A stretch of 64,000 bases of DNA from positions 200,623 to 264,622 of the forward strand of contig VWZW01004069.1 of NCBI GenBank assembly GCA_013397115.1, given 5' to 3'. This stretch comes from Edolisoma coerulescens (taxonomy: Eukaryota > Chordata > Aves > Passeriformes > Campephagidae). The notes under the pieces are model-generated. The model was not told the DNA's origin, did no database searches, and saw nothing but the letters and a program-made list of their open reading frames with translations. Of the stretch, positions 55,701 to 62,613 are shown piece by piece. The position numbers and the translations under genes are program-made. Within the stretch, counting starts at the first letter, position 1. The number at the start of each line of letters is the position of its first letter.

Positions 55701-58700
55701 AGTACAACTTCTCTCATTCAACAGTGATTTGGGAGTTGTATTTAAAAAAGACAGTCTAAGCTGAGGCAAGGAGAAGTGCTAAGCAACCTGATGGGAAGTG
55801 GCCAGATTCACCACTCTTGCTGTGTCTTAGGCATATTGCAGGTTTCTGTTTAATTACCTTTTCAAATATATTCCTACCCTTCTTTGCAGGCAAATGTTTT
55901 CTGAGTTGCAAGCTGAGTCATAAGAAAGAAACCAAAACAAAATTGATGAAATATGAAACATGCTCATTAGCAGCAGTTTTCCTTGGTGTTGACAGTAAAT
56001 TCCATGGGAATGGTTTGTGTCTTTTTATACCTTCCCTGAATTGTAACACAACCCCAAATCCTCCCTCAACTCCTGAGAAACTGCTGATATGTAAGCTTGG
56101 AAATAAAAGTTGATTGACATGCAGACCAGAGCTTTATGAGCAATGCGGAAATTGCGGGTTCAACCTCACCAAACTGCATGAAAAAGTACCAGTGTTCTTG
56201 TTTTCCAGGTTGGGAATATGTTTGTTTATACTTGTTTCTGTGACCACTGGAGTTAATCACCTGCAGAAGACAGAGAAATAGAAATGAATGTCTCTCCAGG
56301 GGACTGGAGAATGCCTACTGCCTATTTTGTAAAGTAATCATAAACACTGCTGGTGAGGGACATGATAGGCAGTATTTTACTCCCAAAACCACACAAATCC
56401 TGCCAAGTATCCAGAAACCTAATGAAGCAAACTGCTGACTTGACCATAAAACTATTCAGAAAACTAGCAGTCAGTTGCATTCTTCCTATCCCTACCTAAT
56501 GCTTTCCCAAACATGACTGTACGAATGTTTCACCCAATGATCCTTACAGTGACAAAATGTATAAGATTATTATTTTCTGTTATTACAGCCTTTTAGCTAG
56601 TTGGACTGGATTTTTAAATGCCAGTACAGAGGGGTTCAGAGCCTCAGCCTCAGCTGTTGAATGCATGGTCTGGGCTCAAGAGGAAAGAACAGTGTCCCTC
56701 CTTCCCTGGGCTATTCCTGAGCAATGTTCAGGCTTTTCTGGGTTATCCCAGCTGTCAGGGGTACAACAGAGGAGGCCCGCACCAGCAGGACCCAGCAGGC
56801 TTTTGGCTGTTCTCTCACAGCAAATTTGAAGTGGCCTGTGAGCTCCAGCAATTACACAGAGACAGTTTTCCCTACTAAGCAGCGCTGCTGGGCTAGTCCT
56901 AGCATTGTGACTGTAGCCTGTGACCAAGGCTTCCATGGTACCACGGTGTAAGAGCAGACTTGCCCAACCCCTGTGCCAGGGCTACAAGTATTTACTAAGC
57001 CTCTAAAAAGGGCTAGAAAGCCTCTAAAAAGGGCTAGCTTTAAGGGCTAGAAAAATAATTCTGTGCCCAAAGAGCCTTGAGAAAGATAAATTAATGGAAA
57101 ATGTGCTCTTTTCTCAGCTTTCATCCTCTGAGAGCAGTTTTCAGTGATGACTATGGGAGGCTGAGACACTCAGCTTTCCAGGATTGCACGCTAAATGAGC
57201 CAAGCCACTGTTGCCTGTCTTTGGTCCAACAGATGAAGACCTGTTGATGCCAAGGATCCTGCAGATGGTGACACATGCCTGCCCCCTGACATGNTCTCCT
57301 TGCACGCGGAGCTGTGGTGGAGGCCTACAGACGCGGCGAGTGACATGCCAGCGCCTGACAGCGAAAGGCAGCTCTGTCCCAATGTCCAACGAGGCTTGTG
57401 CCCAGGTGTCCAAGCGCCCTGTGGACACACAGAACTGTAACAGGCAGCCCTGTGTTGAGTGGGTGGCCACCTCCTGGGGCCAGGTAAAGAACAAGGCAGC
57501 ATTCCAAGGACAGCCCCTTAGCGTGGGCTAGACAAAAGAGACAGAAAATGAGGGGAGTGATTTTTCAACCTAGTATCCTTAGGTTATAGTTTGCAGGCTT
57601 TTGAGGAGGCCACTAATTTGCTCAGCTCTTTCTTTCTGTATATGATGCACTGCCTGCTTGGATTTCTGTAGCTTCCCACAGTCCCTAGAAATGCTGCTTG
57701 TGAACAGCACTTTTACTGCAGACCCCTGTGTCCTCCAGTGGAAAGGTCTGCAGTTCCTTGTTACAGTGATAAGTGACACACCTGGGAAGTAGCCTTCTTC
57801 AGGTCTTAATTCCCCTTACTAGCCAGGGAGAGTGCTTCAGTCTTGGCTGGCTGGAGTTAGGACTGATGATTGTGATAGATTCAAGGCAGGGGGATCGTAC
57901 AATAATTCTGTTTTACGAAGTTGCTGATGTTTCCTGAGAATACCAAAAAGTGTGAGCTTTCTTGATTTGCTTCATGGTGAAAGGCAGAATAGAGGGCTAA
58001 AAGCATTTTCAGACTACTTCATGCTGCTTTGCAGATCTTCAAATTCTCTCTGGGCAGATTGCAGTACATCAGGTTTTCTTATAATGTTGGTAGTAAAAAG
58101 TGCCTTCAGCTACTAGATCACGTTATTGTTCGCTACTTGAAAACATCTTCATTTAAATCTGGAAAGGTGACTGAGTTATTGTATTACAAGTAAAGCTTGG
58201 AATTATAACTTTATATCAAAGAAAAAAGTTTTCATTCCCTATGGAACTCCAGGAAAGGACTGGATCATCTTCGCAAAAACCATTTTGAGCTGTATTGTTC
58301 CCCATGGCATCATACTCAGCTGAGACAATCAGATAGTTCAGAATTAATTTCTTAGACCTAATCTCTGTGCATTATCATATAATATTTCTTCTACCTAGCT
58401 TACAAAAAAAAAACCAGATTGAGTTCCACATGGTTGCATCCTGCTCAGTCTCCAAGCCTGTTACACAGTTAGTAACATTTCAGTGGCTCAGTGGATCCAT
58501 GACCTGCTTGGTAGTATCACAGGGTATCAGGTCCCCGTTGCACAGGTGTAGTGATCAACTTTCCTAGTTCACAAAGAAAATAAACAGCCTACCTGCTCTA
58601 CCCCCATCTCTAGAATTAGTTCCTTTTCTTCATTTAATGTTCCTGGCATTTTGAGCTCCACTGTGTAATCCCATGGTGTTTTTAAACTAGTGACTCAGGC

Positions 58701-61700
58701 TTCCTGGTGATGAGGACTGCTAGCCCCTGCAGATAGCACAGAAATGCTCCGCATATTCCAGTGAATGACATTTCCAACAAGTCAGTTGACTGGAAGCAGC
58801 TGGAAGCCTGGCAGTCACTGCTTCTCTCTCCCAGTTGTCAGGGAGGGAAGAAATAGCAGGAGGAAGGGAGTATTATTTGAGGAGTGCATGGTAGTGTGAA
58901 ACAGGGCTCCTACTGATGAGGGAGTGGAGGTGGCAGAGGGATCGGTCAGCAGCCATCCCCTGGCAAAAATTCCTGCTTCACACTAATGGCCCCTTATTCA
59001 GCCCTCAGTTTGTTCTTAGTTTCCTAATAGTTGATATAATTTTAAAAGAGCACAAATACATGCTTCATACCTATAGCAAGTTATGTTTTAATCAAAGGAG
59101 AGGATTAGGAGAGTTAAACTGAAATGTGATTGTTAAGCTTGAATATGTTAGGATAGCCTCAATTTTGGAGCAAGCTTGCATGTCTGTTCCGCTTTACATG
59201 CTTGCTGCTTTTGTTTATTGTCCTTCAATGCTTTTAAATTATTAAATGGAGTGGAATATGTTCTTGGTTCAATGCATTCTTAGTTATTTGGCCATAACTT
59301 TTGCTAGTACAAGCTGCAAAATGCACAGCAAAAGTAATGTATTGAGATTTCCTGTATGGATCATAGGCTCTTGGCTAATGGCATGAGAGCATTTAATTTC
59401 CCCTAACAGACATATTTAAGATTAAATTCTTGAAGAGAAAAGGTAATGAATCTACACAGCAGATACAGAAATGCAGTTTAAACTCTGCTGGAGGAGAGTG
59501 AGGTAGAGCAGAAGATGACTGCACAGTCAGCCTTCAAAGCCTGCAGAGGTGCAGAAAGTTGTTGAAATCTCTGCAGTCTCTGAATGGCAGTATACACTTT
59601 GTTTCACTAGCAGTTTTATAAGAATGGAACATGCCCTGTCTTTTACCTCCCCTAAGTGAGTCTTCTGTGTTCGCAGTGTAACGGGCCTTGCATTGGACCA
59701 CGACTGGCTGTACAGCACCGACAGATATTTTGCCAGACCAAAGATGGGACTTCTGTGTCATCTGATCAATGCAGTTCCTTACCAAGGTAGGACAGAAGTG
59801 TCTTATGTCTGAGCCCACAACCCTTTTCAGAGATATAGAATGGACTAGTGACTTAACTGAAATCTTATGAGCTTCCCTTACGTAAAAAAGAGGTCATACT
59901 GTAACCTGTACAGTTATGTGTAACAAATCTTACCAGGCTTAAGCCCAGACTTCCCTATTTAGCTGGCCAACAACTGGAAAATCTTCTATGCATGCCAAAT
60001 CCTGACTGCAAGGTTGTGTTATATCTTCTTAAGGTGCCAGTCTTCTCACTTATTTAAACACAAACTCTAACAGAAAAAAAAAGGGTCTCCACAGGTTTTG
60101 TTTTCCTGCAGATAAACTCCACTGTCAACATTGTAAAGACATTTCCTTTACATGAGACAGGTATGTAAATCATGACCGATCATGACTGAAAATTAATGTA
60201 ATGGGCTTGTTTGCTCCCACTCATGCTTTTTCACTATCTGTGTGAGAAATAGATATGAACCAAGTGTGCCTATACATCTTCTGTGAGACTGTCTTGAAAA
60301 GAAAAGGAGGGTTTCAGAGAATTGGTTCTGTTCCCACTGGCTGTAAAGCCATAAAAATGTTGCAAAGTCCTGCTGGACCACATCGGTCACCACTCATTTC
60401 ACCTTTCAGCAGATCTGGTTTGGCCCTTCATAGAGATGGCATTTCAGCCAAATCCTCAAATGGTTCGAATGGTCATTTAGCCTGGTGTTGGTATACCAGT
60501 GTGCACCCCCTGAGGGTCTGGTCCTTGAGAGTAGTTCAAAACTGCTGGCCTCACTTGGCAGCCTTTGAAGATCTGATCCATATAGTGCTCTGAGTGAATT
60601 ACCTTTGGGATATGTAATGTTTGCTGTCCCTCCCTCCCTCTCTCCCTCCTGCCCACAGGCCATTGAGCACCCAGAACTGCTGGACTGATGTCTGTGGTGT
60701 GCACTGGAGGGTCAGCCTATGGACCGTCTGCACAGCTACGTGCGGAAACTACGGCTTCCAGTCCCGGCGTGTGGACTGCGTGCACATCCGCACCAACAAG
60801 CCCGTGATGGAGCACCACTGCTCCTGGAGGCCAAGACCAGCAAACTGGCAGCGCTGCAACATCACACCCTGTGAAAATGGTACTTTGCTGAGAGGAGGGG
60901 AGGCAGAGTGGTGCAGGAGTAGGAAAGAAGGCAGAGTCATCTCTCAGAAACACAGCACTGGACCTTGCAGCTGGGCTTCCTGGGGAAACCTCCAGCCCAG
61001 ACATCTGTAAAATCCAGTGTCTAAAGCTCAGCGTCGCAGAGAGGAGTGCTGCCCATTGCGGGGTTATTTGGCAAAGGTGTTAGTGCTGGGATTGTGTCCC
61101 CTTTCTAACAGCATGAGAAATAATTCATGCAGTCTCCTGTAGCAAGTCTAGAGTAGGCCACCAAGTTGATCAGAAGGATGGAGCACCTGTTGTGTGAGGA
61201 AAGGCCAAGGGAAATGGGATTGTACAGCCTGGCTTTGGGGTGACCTACCTGTGGCCTTCCAGTACCCAAAGGGAACTTACACGAAAGATGGAGCAAGACT
61301 ATTTACAAGAGCGTGTAGTGACAGAACAAGGGGGAATGGGTTCAAATTGAAACAGAGTAGTTTTAGATTAGCTATTAGGAAGAAATTCTCTACTGTGAGG
61401 GTGGTGAGACACTGGCACAGGTTTCCCAGAGAAGCTGTGGATGCCCCATCCCTGGAGGTTTTCAGTACCGGGTTAGATAGGACTCCAAGAAACCTGGTCC
61501 ACTGAAAGGCATCCCTGTCCACAGCAGGAGGAGTGGAACTAGATGATCTTCAAGGTCCCTTTCCAACCCAAACCATTCTATGATTCTATGATAACCTTCA
61601 GTTAATGGTACAGACAGAAAGTAAAACACAAATCAAAACCACACTTATGGCTGTAGTCCAAATCCAGTGGCTAGGTGGGTAGGTGGATGATGGGAAATCA

Positions 61701-62269
61701 TGCAGGAAAGACTCCTGTCTTTCAGATTACAAGCAACGAATTGGGCCTTCCAGGGGACTAGAAAAGTTACTAATTAAAAAAAAAATTGAATGAACAAAAG
61801 AGAACAGATGATGTGCCTGTTTGGAATTTTGCTCTCATCCACTGTCTTGCAAGCCGGTTGCTTTGCAATCATTGCAGATGCAGCAGCAGGACCCACATGT
61901 GCTAGCCTATATTCACACCAGCTCTGATGCTCCCTCTCAGCAGAGACAAAATGGACTACACAGGTCCAAATTCATGAGTTTGGGGGGCCCTAATGGAAGC
62001 TGAAGTGATGAGGGAGATTACAGGTATCAATCAGGACCTTTGCTATAAGACCTCCCAACACAAAGGTCCTCCTCGTGGCCACCCAAGGATATATGTTCTC
62101 AGGTAAGAAATTCCTTGTTCATAGCTTCATCACCATTTCTGCTTTTGTTTCTCCTTTGGCAGTGGAGTGCAGAGACACCACAAGGTACTGTGAGAAAGTG
62201 AAGCAGCTCAAACTCTGCCAGCTCACCCAATTTAAGTCACGTTGCTGTGGGACTTGTGGAAAATCTTGA
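13513..62269 (+). CDS. ADAMTSL1: ADAMTSL1 (punctin) 3' half, 14 spliced exons
   Basis: Spliced gene; this entry gives its span and the exons follow separately. ADAMTSL1 is a secreted matrix glycoprotein of the ADAMTS-like family, built from TSRs, Ig domains and a PLAC domain without a metalloprotease domain. Joining fourteen exons (A-N) gives one open frame of about 1,089 residues, from the middle of the TSR array to a TGA stop. Exon order and residue-level similarity match my knowledge of mammalian ADAMTSL1. Examples are KLHFVVGG and LLPKT in the first Ig, NLSQQPEELRD in the linker, SAAQQLSASEVVTHLGQTV before the second Ig, and CQL.QFKSRCCGTCGK at the end. The paralogue ADAMTSL3 has the same architecture but I judge it a poorer match. 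The 5' exons lie outside the window. Two exons (H, K) contain a single N and are less certain. Confidence 0.95.
13786..14216 (+). mobile_element. CR1 LINE 3' fragment
   Basis: Starts with the CR1 block AGAGGGCTGGAGCACCTCTC and proceeds through typical 3' CR1 sequence (GTGAGGCACTGAAACAGG, GATGCCCCATTCCTGGA) to a TTCTATGATTCCATGATT-like terminus. It lacks the ORF apart from remnants. An N run interrupts it at 14122-14139. Confidence 0.9.
14122..14139. other. Assembly gap (18 N)
   Basis: A run of N within the CR1 3' region, just before a G-rich GGGGATGGGGTGGGGTGG stretch. The repeat continues on both sides, so the true gap is probably small. Confidence 0.99.
17290..17915 (+). mobile_element. 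CR1 LINE fragment with ORF2 tail
   Basis: Plus-strand translation gives CR1 reverse-transcriptase tail motifs: MERDLQVLVNGKLNMSQQC, then FWVPQYEKDIKLLESVQRSS and EEWLRSLGLSSLEETEGR. A CR1-like 3' region follows (GGATATTAGGAAAAGTTTTT, TTGAGCACTGGAACAGCTCC). The 3' terminal short repeat is not recognisable, so the right edge is approximate. Several residues differ from intact ORF2 and the copy is inactive. Confidence 0.85.
19266..19445 (+). CDS. ADAMTSL1: ADAMTSL1 exon B: TSR core
   Basis: Sixty codons, phase 0 at both ends (acceptor CCCCCAG, donor CAG|GTATGC). It completes the TSR begun in exon A with CSQSCGGGVQKRDALCKQR, LPETFC and QQACKNEDC, then opens the next repeat with NEWLLSDWTQ. The CxxSCG O-fucosylation consensus is present. 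The TSR boundary therefore lies between exons in the W-x-Q/C linker, a pattern repeated at several junctions of this gene. Because both borders are phase 0, skipping this exon would keep the frame but remove one TSR core. It agrees closely with the corresponding human region, where I recall CSRTCGGGVQKREVLCKQR. Confidence 0.95.
19446..20978 (+). other. Intron B-C
   Basis: A 1.5 kb intron containing the purine tract at 19872-19937. The 203-codon open frame that crosses it (19798-20409) has no recognisable domain and I regard it as chance. Confidence 0.85.
19872..19937. repeat. Polypurine (GA-rich) tract
   Basis: About 66 bases of almost unbroken purine on the + strand (AAAGAGAAGAGAAAAGAAG onward, with two interrupting C residues). 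It is low-complexity DNA of the kind able to form triplex structures. No coding role is visible. Confidence 0.85.
20979..21132 (+). CDS. ADAMTSL1: ADAMTSL1 exon C: TSR core
   Basis: Fifty-one codons plus one base, from acceptor TTCCTAG to donor A|GTAAGT. It encodes CSVSCGEGTQSRNALCRKM, then FVIINSSLC and IRPCALGPC, closing the third TSR seen in this window. CSVSCG fits the POFUT2 consensus and NSS is an N-glycosylation sequon. The frame opens in phase 0 after WTQ of exon B. It closes in phase 1, the split arginine codon being completed by the first two bases of exon D. The match to human ADAMTSL1 (STSCGEGTQTRSAICRKMLK) is close. Confidence 0.95.
21133..22378 (+). other. Intron C-D
   Basis: A 1.2 kb AT-rich intron. 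I see no repeat or RNA feature in it. Confidence 0.9.
22379..23519 (+). CDS. ADAMTSL1: ADAMTSL1 exon D: Ig domain 1, linker, Ig2 start
   Basis: The largest exon, 1,141 bases (acceptor TTTCAG, donor AG|GTAAAG). After a short basic stretch (HNRPAHKQSPHIM) come VYIQTR and KLHFVVGG. An Ig C2-type domain follows, with cysteines at about 22522 (LRCPTR) and 22666 (DTGAYTC) around the tryptophan of MITWEKD. A linker of about 200 residues follows, probably largely disordered, with sequons NGS, NAS and NLS and the conserved block LPFTMVTEQKRLDDI. It ends with ILRKISAAQQLSASEVV and the first half of Ig2 (LLHCEAVGNPKPTITWAKNG). The ATG at 22417 is internal, not a start: the frame is open to the acceptor and joins exon C. 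The exon ends in phase 2. Its conserved blocks best separate ADAMTSL1 from its paralogues. Confidence 0.97.
23520..29159 (+). other. Intron D-E
   Basis: A 5.6 kb AT-rich intron with one N run (25128-25160) preceded by poly-T. No mobile element or RNA gene is recognisable. Open frames such as 25811-26101 and 28079-28420 show no domain. Confidence 0.85.
25128..25160. other. Assembly gap (33 N)
   Basis: An N run entered through about fifteen T residues (from 25113). The homopolymer probably broke the assembly. Confidence 0.99.
29160..29287 (+). CDS. ADAMTSL1: ADAMTSL1 exon E: second half of Ig domain 2
   Basis: One base completes the arginine split across the D/E junction, then 42 codons and one further base (acceptor ATGCCAG, donor G|GTAATA). 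It encodes LLLQPDDSLQILAPVEADVG and the Ig signature DVGFYACNASNALG, whose cysteine pairs with LLHCEA in exon D, and it ends with the strand SVSIAVTLAG. NAS is an N-glycosylation sequon. The exon is phase 2 at its start and phase 1 at its end. It is nearly identical in layout to the human domain (DVGFYTCNATNALG). Confidence 0.95.
29288..32783 (+). other. Intron E-F
   Basis: A 3.5 kb intron of ordinary AT-rich sequence. Nothing recognisable is present. Confidence 0.85.
32784..32912 (+). CDS. ADAMTSL1: ADAMTSL1 exon F: first half of Ig domain 3
   Basis: 129 bases, phase 1 at both borders (acceptor ACACAG, donor G|GTAAAA). It encodes KPLIKASRATVINTESPAVT, then VDIGSMVKTIQKANVTINCQ and VAG. The INCQVAG cysteine is the first of Ig3 and NVT is an N-glycosylation sequon. 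The second half of the domain is in exon G. As a symmetric 1-1 exon it could be skipped without frame change, though that would break the Ig fold. Confidence 0.95.
32913..37798 (+). other. Intron F-G
   Basis: A 4.9 kb intron with no recognised transposon. A short CpG-containing patch at about 37170-37240 stands out mildly from its AT-rich surroundings, but no gene feature is attached to it. Confidence 0.85.
37799..37978 (+). CDS. ADAMTSL1: ADAMTSL1 exon G: second half of Ig domain 3
   Basis: 180 bases, phase 1 at both ends (acceptor TTTTCCAG, donor G|GTAAGT). It encodes VPEAKVTWFKNKVKLSSTHH, then LLFIANVSLSDQGLYSCKAA and NLHGEVTESSQLLVL. The Ig tryptophan (VTWF) and the DQGLYSC signature complete the domain begun in exon F. 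NVS is an N-glycosylation sequon. An ATG-initiated frame at 37771 reads through this exon, but its ATG lies in the intron and is not a start. Confidence 0.95.
37979..39697 (+). other. Intron G-H
   Basis: A 1.7 kb intron. I looked here for a missing short exon encoding the residues absent from the start of exon H and did not find one. A small palindrome (CATGATG/CATCATG) lies at 39111-39126. Confidence 0.75.
39698..39802 (+). CDS. ADAMTSL1: ADAMTSL1 exon H: Ig3-Ig4 linker and Ig4 start
   Basis: 105 bases as drawn, phase 1 at both ends (donor G|GTAAGT). It encodes ALTAVLTSAGPSTHSVLTSP, then SGTKLTVSPGSSALIG, which lines up with human residues LLAATGPNLPSVLTSP and following. The start is uncertain. 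CACAG at 39693-39697 is in phase and an alternative in-phase acceptor (TTGTAG) would start the exon at 39692. An in-frame TGA at about 39672 limits extension. The second base of the exon (39699) is an N. Compared with my memory of the human exon about ten residues are missing at the beginning, so either the bird exon is shorter or sequence is lost at the join. Confidence 0.75.
39699..39699. other. Single N inside exon H
   Basis: One ambiguous base two positions past the chosen acceptor. Other single Ns in this window sit at contig joins, so this one may conceal lost sequence rather than one unread base. Confidence 0.9.
43496..43537. repeat. 21-bp tandem duplication
   Basis: Two adjacent 21-base copies of GT(G/A)ATGACTTTGACATC followed by TATA, differing at one base. 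It is a recent local duplication in the intron. Confidence 0.85.
43838..43853. repeat. Poly-A run
   Basis: Sixteen consecutive A residues followed by TAAAAGG. There is no adjacent sequence suggesting a processed retrocopy. Confidence 0.85.
52237..52441. repeat. (CAAA)n and poly-A/poly-T low-complexity region
   Basis: AACAAGCAAACAAACAAGC leads into fourteen or more A residues and an A/C-only stretch. A second AAAC cluster followed by a poly-T run lies at about 52397-52430. It is simple sequence in the last part of the intron. Confidence 0.8.
52848..53048 (+). CDS. ADAMTSL1: ADAMTSL1 exon I: Ig domain 4 body
   Basis: 201 bases, phase 1 at both ends (acceptor TTTTTTAG, donor G|GTAACT). It encodes CAVDGHPTPNITWLYSGEPL, then HQLLAAGRILQILNVSDF and GGELSCLAQNEAGSL. 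These are the paired cysteines and tryptophan of Ig4. The usual tyrosine before the second cysteine (DxGxYxC) is leucine here, in line with my recollection that human has phenylalanine. NIT and NVS are N-glycosylation sequons. It joins exon H in phase, forming the glycine codon across the junction. Confidence 0.95.
53049..54056 (+). other. Intron I-J
   Basis: A 1.0 kb intron. ATCATAGAGTCATAG at about 53717 resembles a CR1 tail but no CR1 body follows. Otherwise nothing is visible. Confidence 0.8.
54057..54241 (+). CDS. ADAMTSL1: ADAMTSL1 exon J: TSR after the Ig array
   Basis: Begins after TGGCAG in phase 1. It encodes EYRWSVDKLTACSASCGHRG, then VQLPQLRCLLDGAEVNASYC and QPIACNRRDCPSR, the first TSR after the Ig domains. 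CSASCG fits the O-fucosylation consensus and NAS is an N-glycosylation sequon. The 3' end is ambiguous. GT at 54238 (CG|GTTCGT) would end the exon in phase 2 at 54237, as the human arginine-tryptophan junction suggests. GT at 54242 (TTC|GTCTGC) gives phase 0, the only choice that reads in frame into exon K as sequenced. Both donors are weak. I drew the in-frame one, but the sequence defect may be in exon K. Confidence 0.85.
54925..55427 (+). mobile_element. CR1 LINE 3' fragment
   Basis: Contains the CR1 blocks CAAGTACTGTGTTCAGTTTT, GGTCAAGGGTCTGGAGCACA and AGGTTTAGATTGGATGTTAG, ending in TTTCCAACCTAAATGATTCT. It is degenerate, with several indels relative to typical copies, so it is an old insertion. 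Edges are approximate. Confidence 0.88.
57000..57056. repeat. 21-bp tandem repeat with a degenerate third unit
   Basis: CCTCTAAAAAGGGCTAGAAAG is followed directly by CCTCTAAAAAGGGCTAG and then a decayed CTTTAAGGGCTAGAAA. It lies about 200 bases before exon K. Confidence 0.8.
57265..57483 (+). CDS. ADAMTSL1: ADAMTSL1 exon K: TSR, 5' end uncertain
   Basis: 73 codons if it begins after CTGCAG; donor CAG|GTAAAG, phase 0. The secure part is SPCTRSCGGGLQTRRVTCQR, VPMSNEACAQVSKRPVDTQN and CNRQPCVEWVATSWGQ. CTRSCG fits the O-fucosylation consensus, and the last residues open the next TSR. The 5' part is doubtful. It reads MVTHACPLT then a TGN codon (57292-57294, presumably Trp), where human has WMVTSW. 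The expected tryptophan before MVT is missing and about five extra residues precede the TGN codon. The single N at 57294 marks a probable contig join, so the sequence beside it is probably faulty or incomplete. Confidence 0.85.
57294..57294. other. Single N inside exon K
   Basis: Third base of a TGN codon at the position of the conserved TSR tryptophan. It is probably a contig join. Confidence 0.9.
57484..59676 (+). other. Intron K-L
   Basis: A 2.2 kb intron with no repeat, exon or RNA feature that I recognise. Confidence 0.85.
59677..59786 (+). CDS. ADAMTSL1: ADAMTSL1 exon L: atypical TSR core
   Basis: 36 codons plus two bases, from phase 0 after WGQ of exon K (acceptor TTCGCAG) to a split arginine (AG|GTAGGA). 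It encodes CNGPCIGPRLAVQHRQIFCQ, then TKDGTSVSSDQCSSLPR. This is a TSR core whose first motif is CNGPCI instead of CxxSCG, so it lacks the serine/threonine and glycine needed for POFUT2 fucosylation. Human ADAMTSL1 has the same CNGPCI, so this is a family trait and not a local mutation. Confidence 0.94.
59787..60658 (+). other. Intron L-M
   Basis: A short 0.9 kb intron ending in a long pyrimidine run (TCCCTCCCTCTCTCC and onward) just before the exon M acceptor. Nothing else is seen. Confidence 0.85.
60659..60879 (+). CDS. ADAMTSL1: ADAMTSL1 exon M: last TSR
   Basis: 221 bases from acceptor CCCACAG (phase 2) to donor G|GTACTT (phase 1). It closes the exon L repeat with PLSTQNCWTDVC and then encodes the final TSR: GVHWRVSLWTVCTATCGNYG, FQSRRVDCVHIRTNKPVMEH and RPANWQRCNITPCEN. 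CTATCG fits the O-fucosylation consensus and NIT is an N-glycosylation sequon. The exon is highly conserved with human (VHWRVSLWTLCTATCGNYGF). It joins exon N through a valine codon split after its first base. Confidence 0.96.
60880..62162 (+). other. Intron M-N
   Basis: A 1.3 kb intron containing a plus-strand CR1 (about 61155-61592). The remainder is unremarkable. Confidence 0.88.
61155..61592 (+). mobile_element. CR1 LINE 3' fragment
   Basis: Shows the CR1 sequence from AAGTTGATCAGAAGGATGGA through GTGGTGAGACACTGGCACAG and GATGCCCCATCCCTGGAGG to the intact end CCATTCTATGATTCTATGAT. It is 5'-truncated and the best preserved 3' terminus in the window. Confidence 0.92.
62163..62269 (+). CDS. 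ADAMTSL1: ADAMTSL1 exon N: PLAC domain and stop
   Basis: Two bases complete the split valine, then 34 residue codons and TGA (acceptor TTTGGCAG). It encodes VECRDTTRYCEKVKQLKLCQ, then LTQFKSRCCGTCGKS and stop. The six cysteines in the C, C, C, CC, C pattern are the PLAC (protease and lacunin) domain that closes many ADAMTS and ADAMTSL proteins. The human protein ends SQFKSRCCGTCGKA as I recall, so only a few residues differ. The ATG at 62075 upstream of the acceptor is intronic. Confidence 0.97.
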
Positions 62270-62372
62270 AGACAGACAAAATGACAATGGAGGAACAAGG
62301 GGATCACAGCCTTTTCTTCACTGAGGCAAAGGCTTTTGCAGAAAATACAGATGGAATGGAATGATCTTTTTC

Positions 62373-62391
62373 ATTTTATTTATTTATTTCC
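62373..62391 (+). promoter_or_regulatory. AU-rich element in 3'UTR
   Basis: TTTATTTATTTATTT lies about 105 bases after the stop. It contains overlapping ATTTA pentamers and the TTATTTATT nonamer typical of class II AREs, which are bound by decay or stabilising factors such as TTP and HuR. Function is inferred from sequence only. Confidence 0.5.
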
Positions 62392-62418
62392 CTTTTTTAA
62401 AAAAAAAAACAACACCTT

Positions 62419-62612
62419 TTACCAAATCATTGTTGTAAAGGGACTTGACAAGTTTTCCCTTCTATCAGACTGGGAGACAGAATGCAGAAAAAACATGGTC
62501 ATGAGGGTAGACCACAAACAGTCAGAGAGACCCATGACACCAGAAATGGGTATGAGAGGAGTGAGGCTTCCCCTTAATCTGTGTGCATGCCTGGGGGTTA
62601 CACCAAGAGACG
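62419..62612 (+). repeat. Exact 194-bp duplicate, copy 1 (likely false)
   Basis: Identical by eye to 62935-63128. It ends immediately before a single N (62613). This is probably the overlapping end of one contig represented twice and not a biological duplication. Confidence 0.9.
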
Positions 62613-62613
62613 N
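62613..62613. other. Single N at contig join
   Basis: Separates the end of duplicate copy 1 from the CR1 contig. At the same position in copy 2 the sequence simply continues with G. Confidence 0.9.

Larger units (their letters stand above)
54242..57264 (+). other. Intron J-K
   Basis: A 3.0 kb intron with a plus-strand CR1 (about 54925-55427) and a short tandem repeat (57000-57056). Nothing else is recognisable. Confidence 0.8.

Noticed and set aside
13513..62269. Assignment to ADAMTSL3 (punctin-2) instead of ADAMTSL1
   Set aside because: The domain order is shared, but the exon D linker blocks and the C-terminal sequence match human ADAMTSL1 as I know it. A protein search of exon D would settle this: best hits to ADAMTSL1 in birds support it, best hits to ADAMTSL3 refute it.
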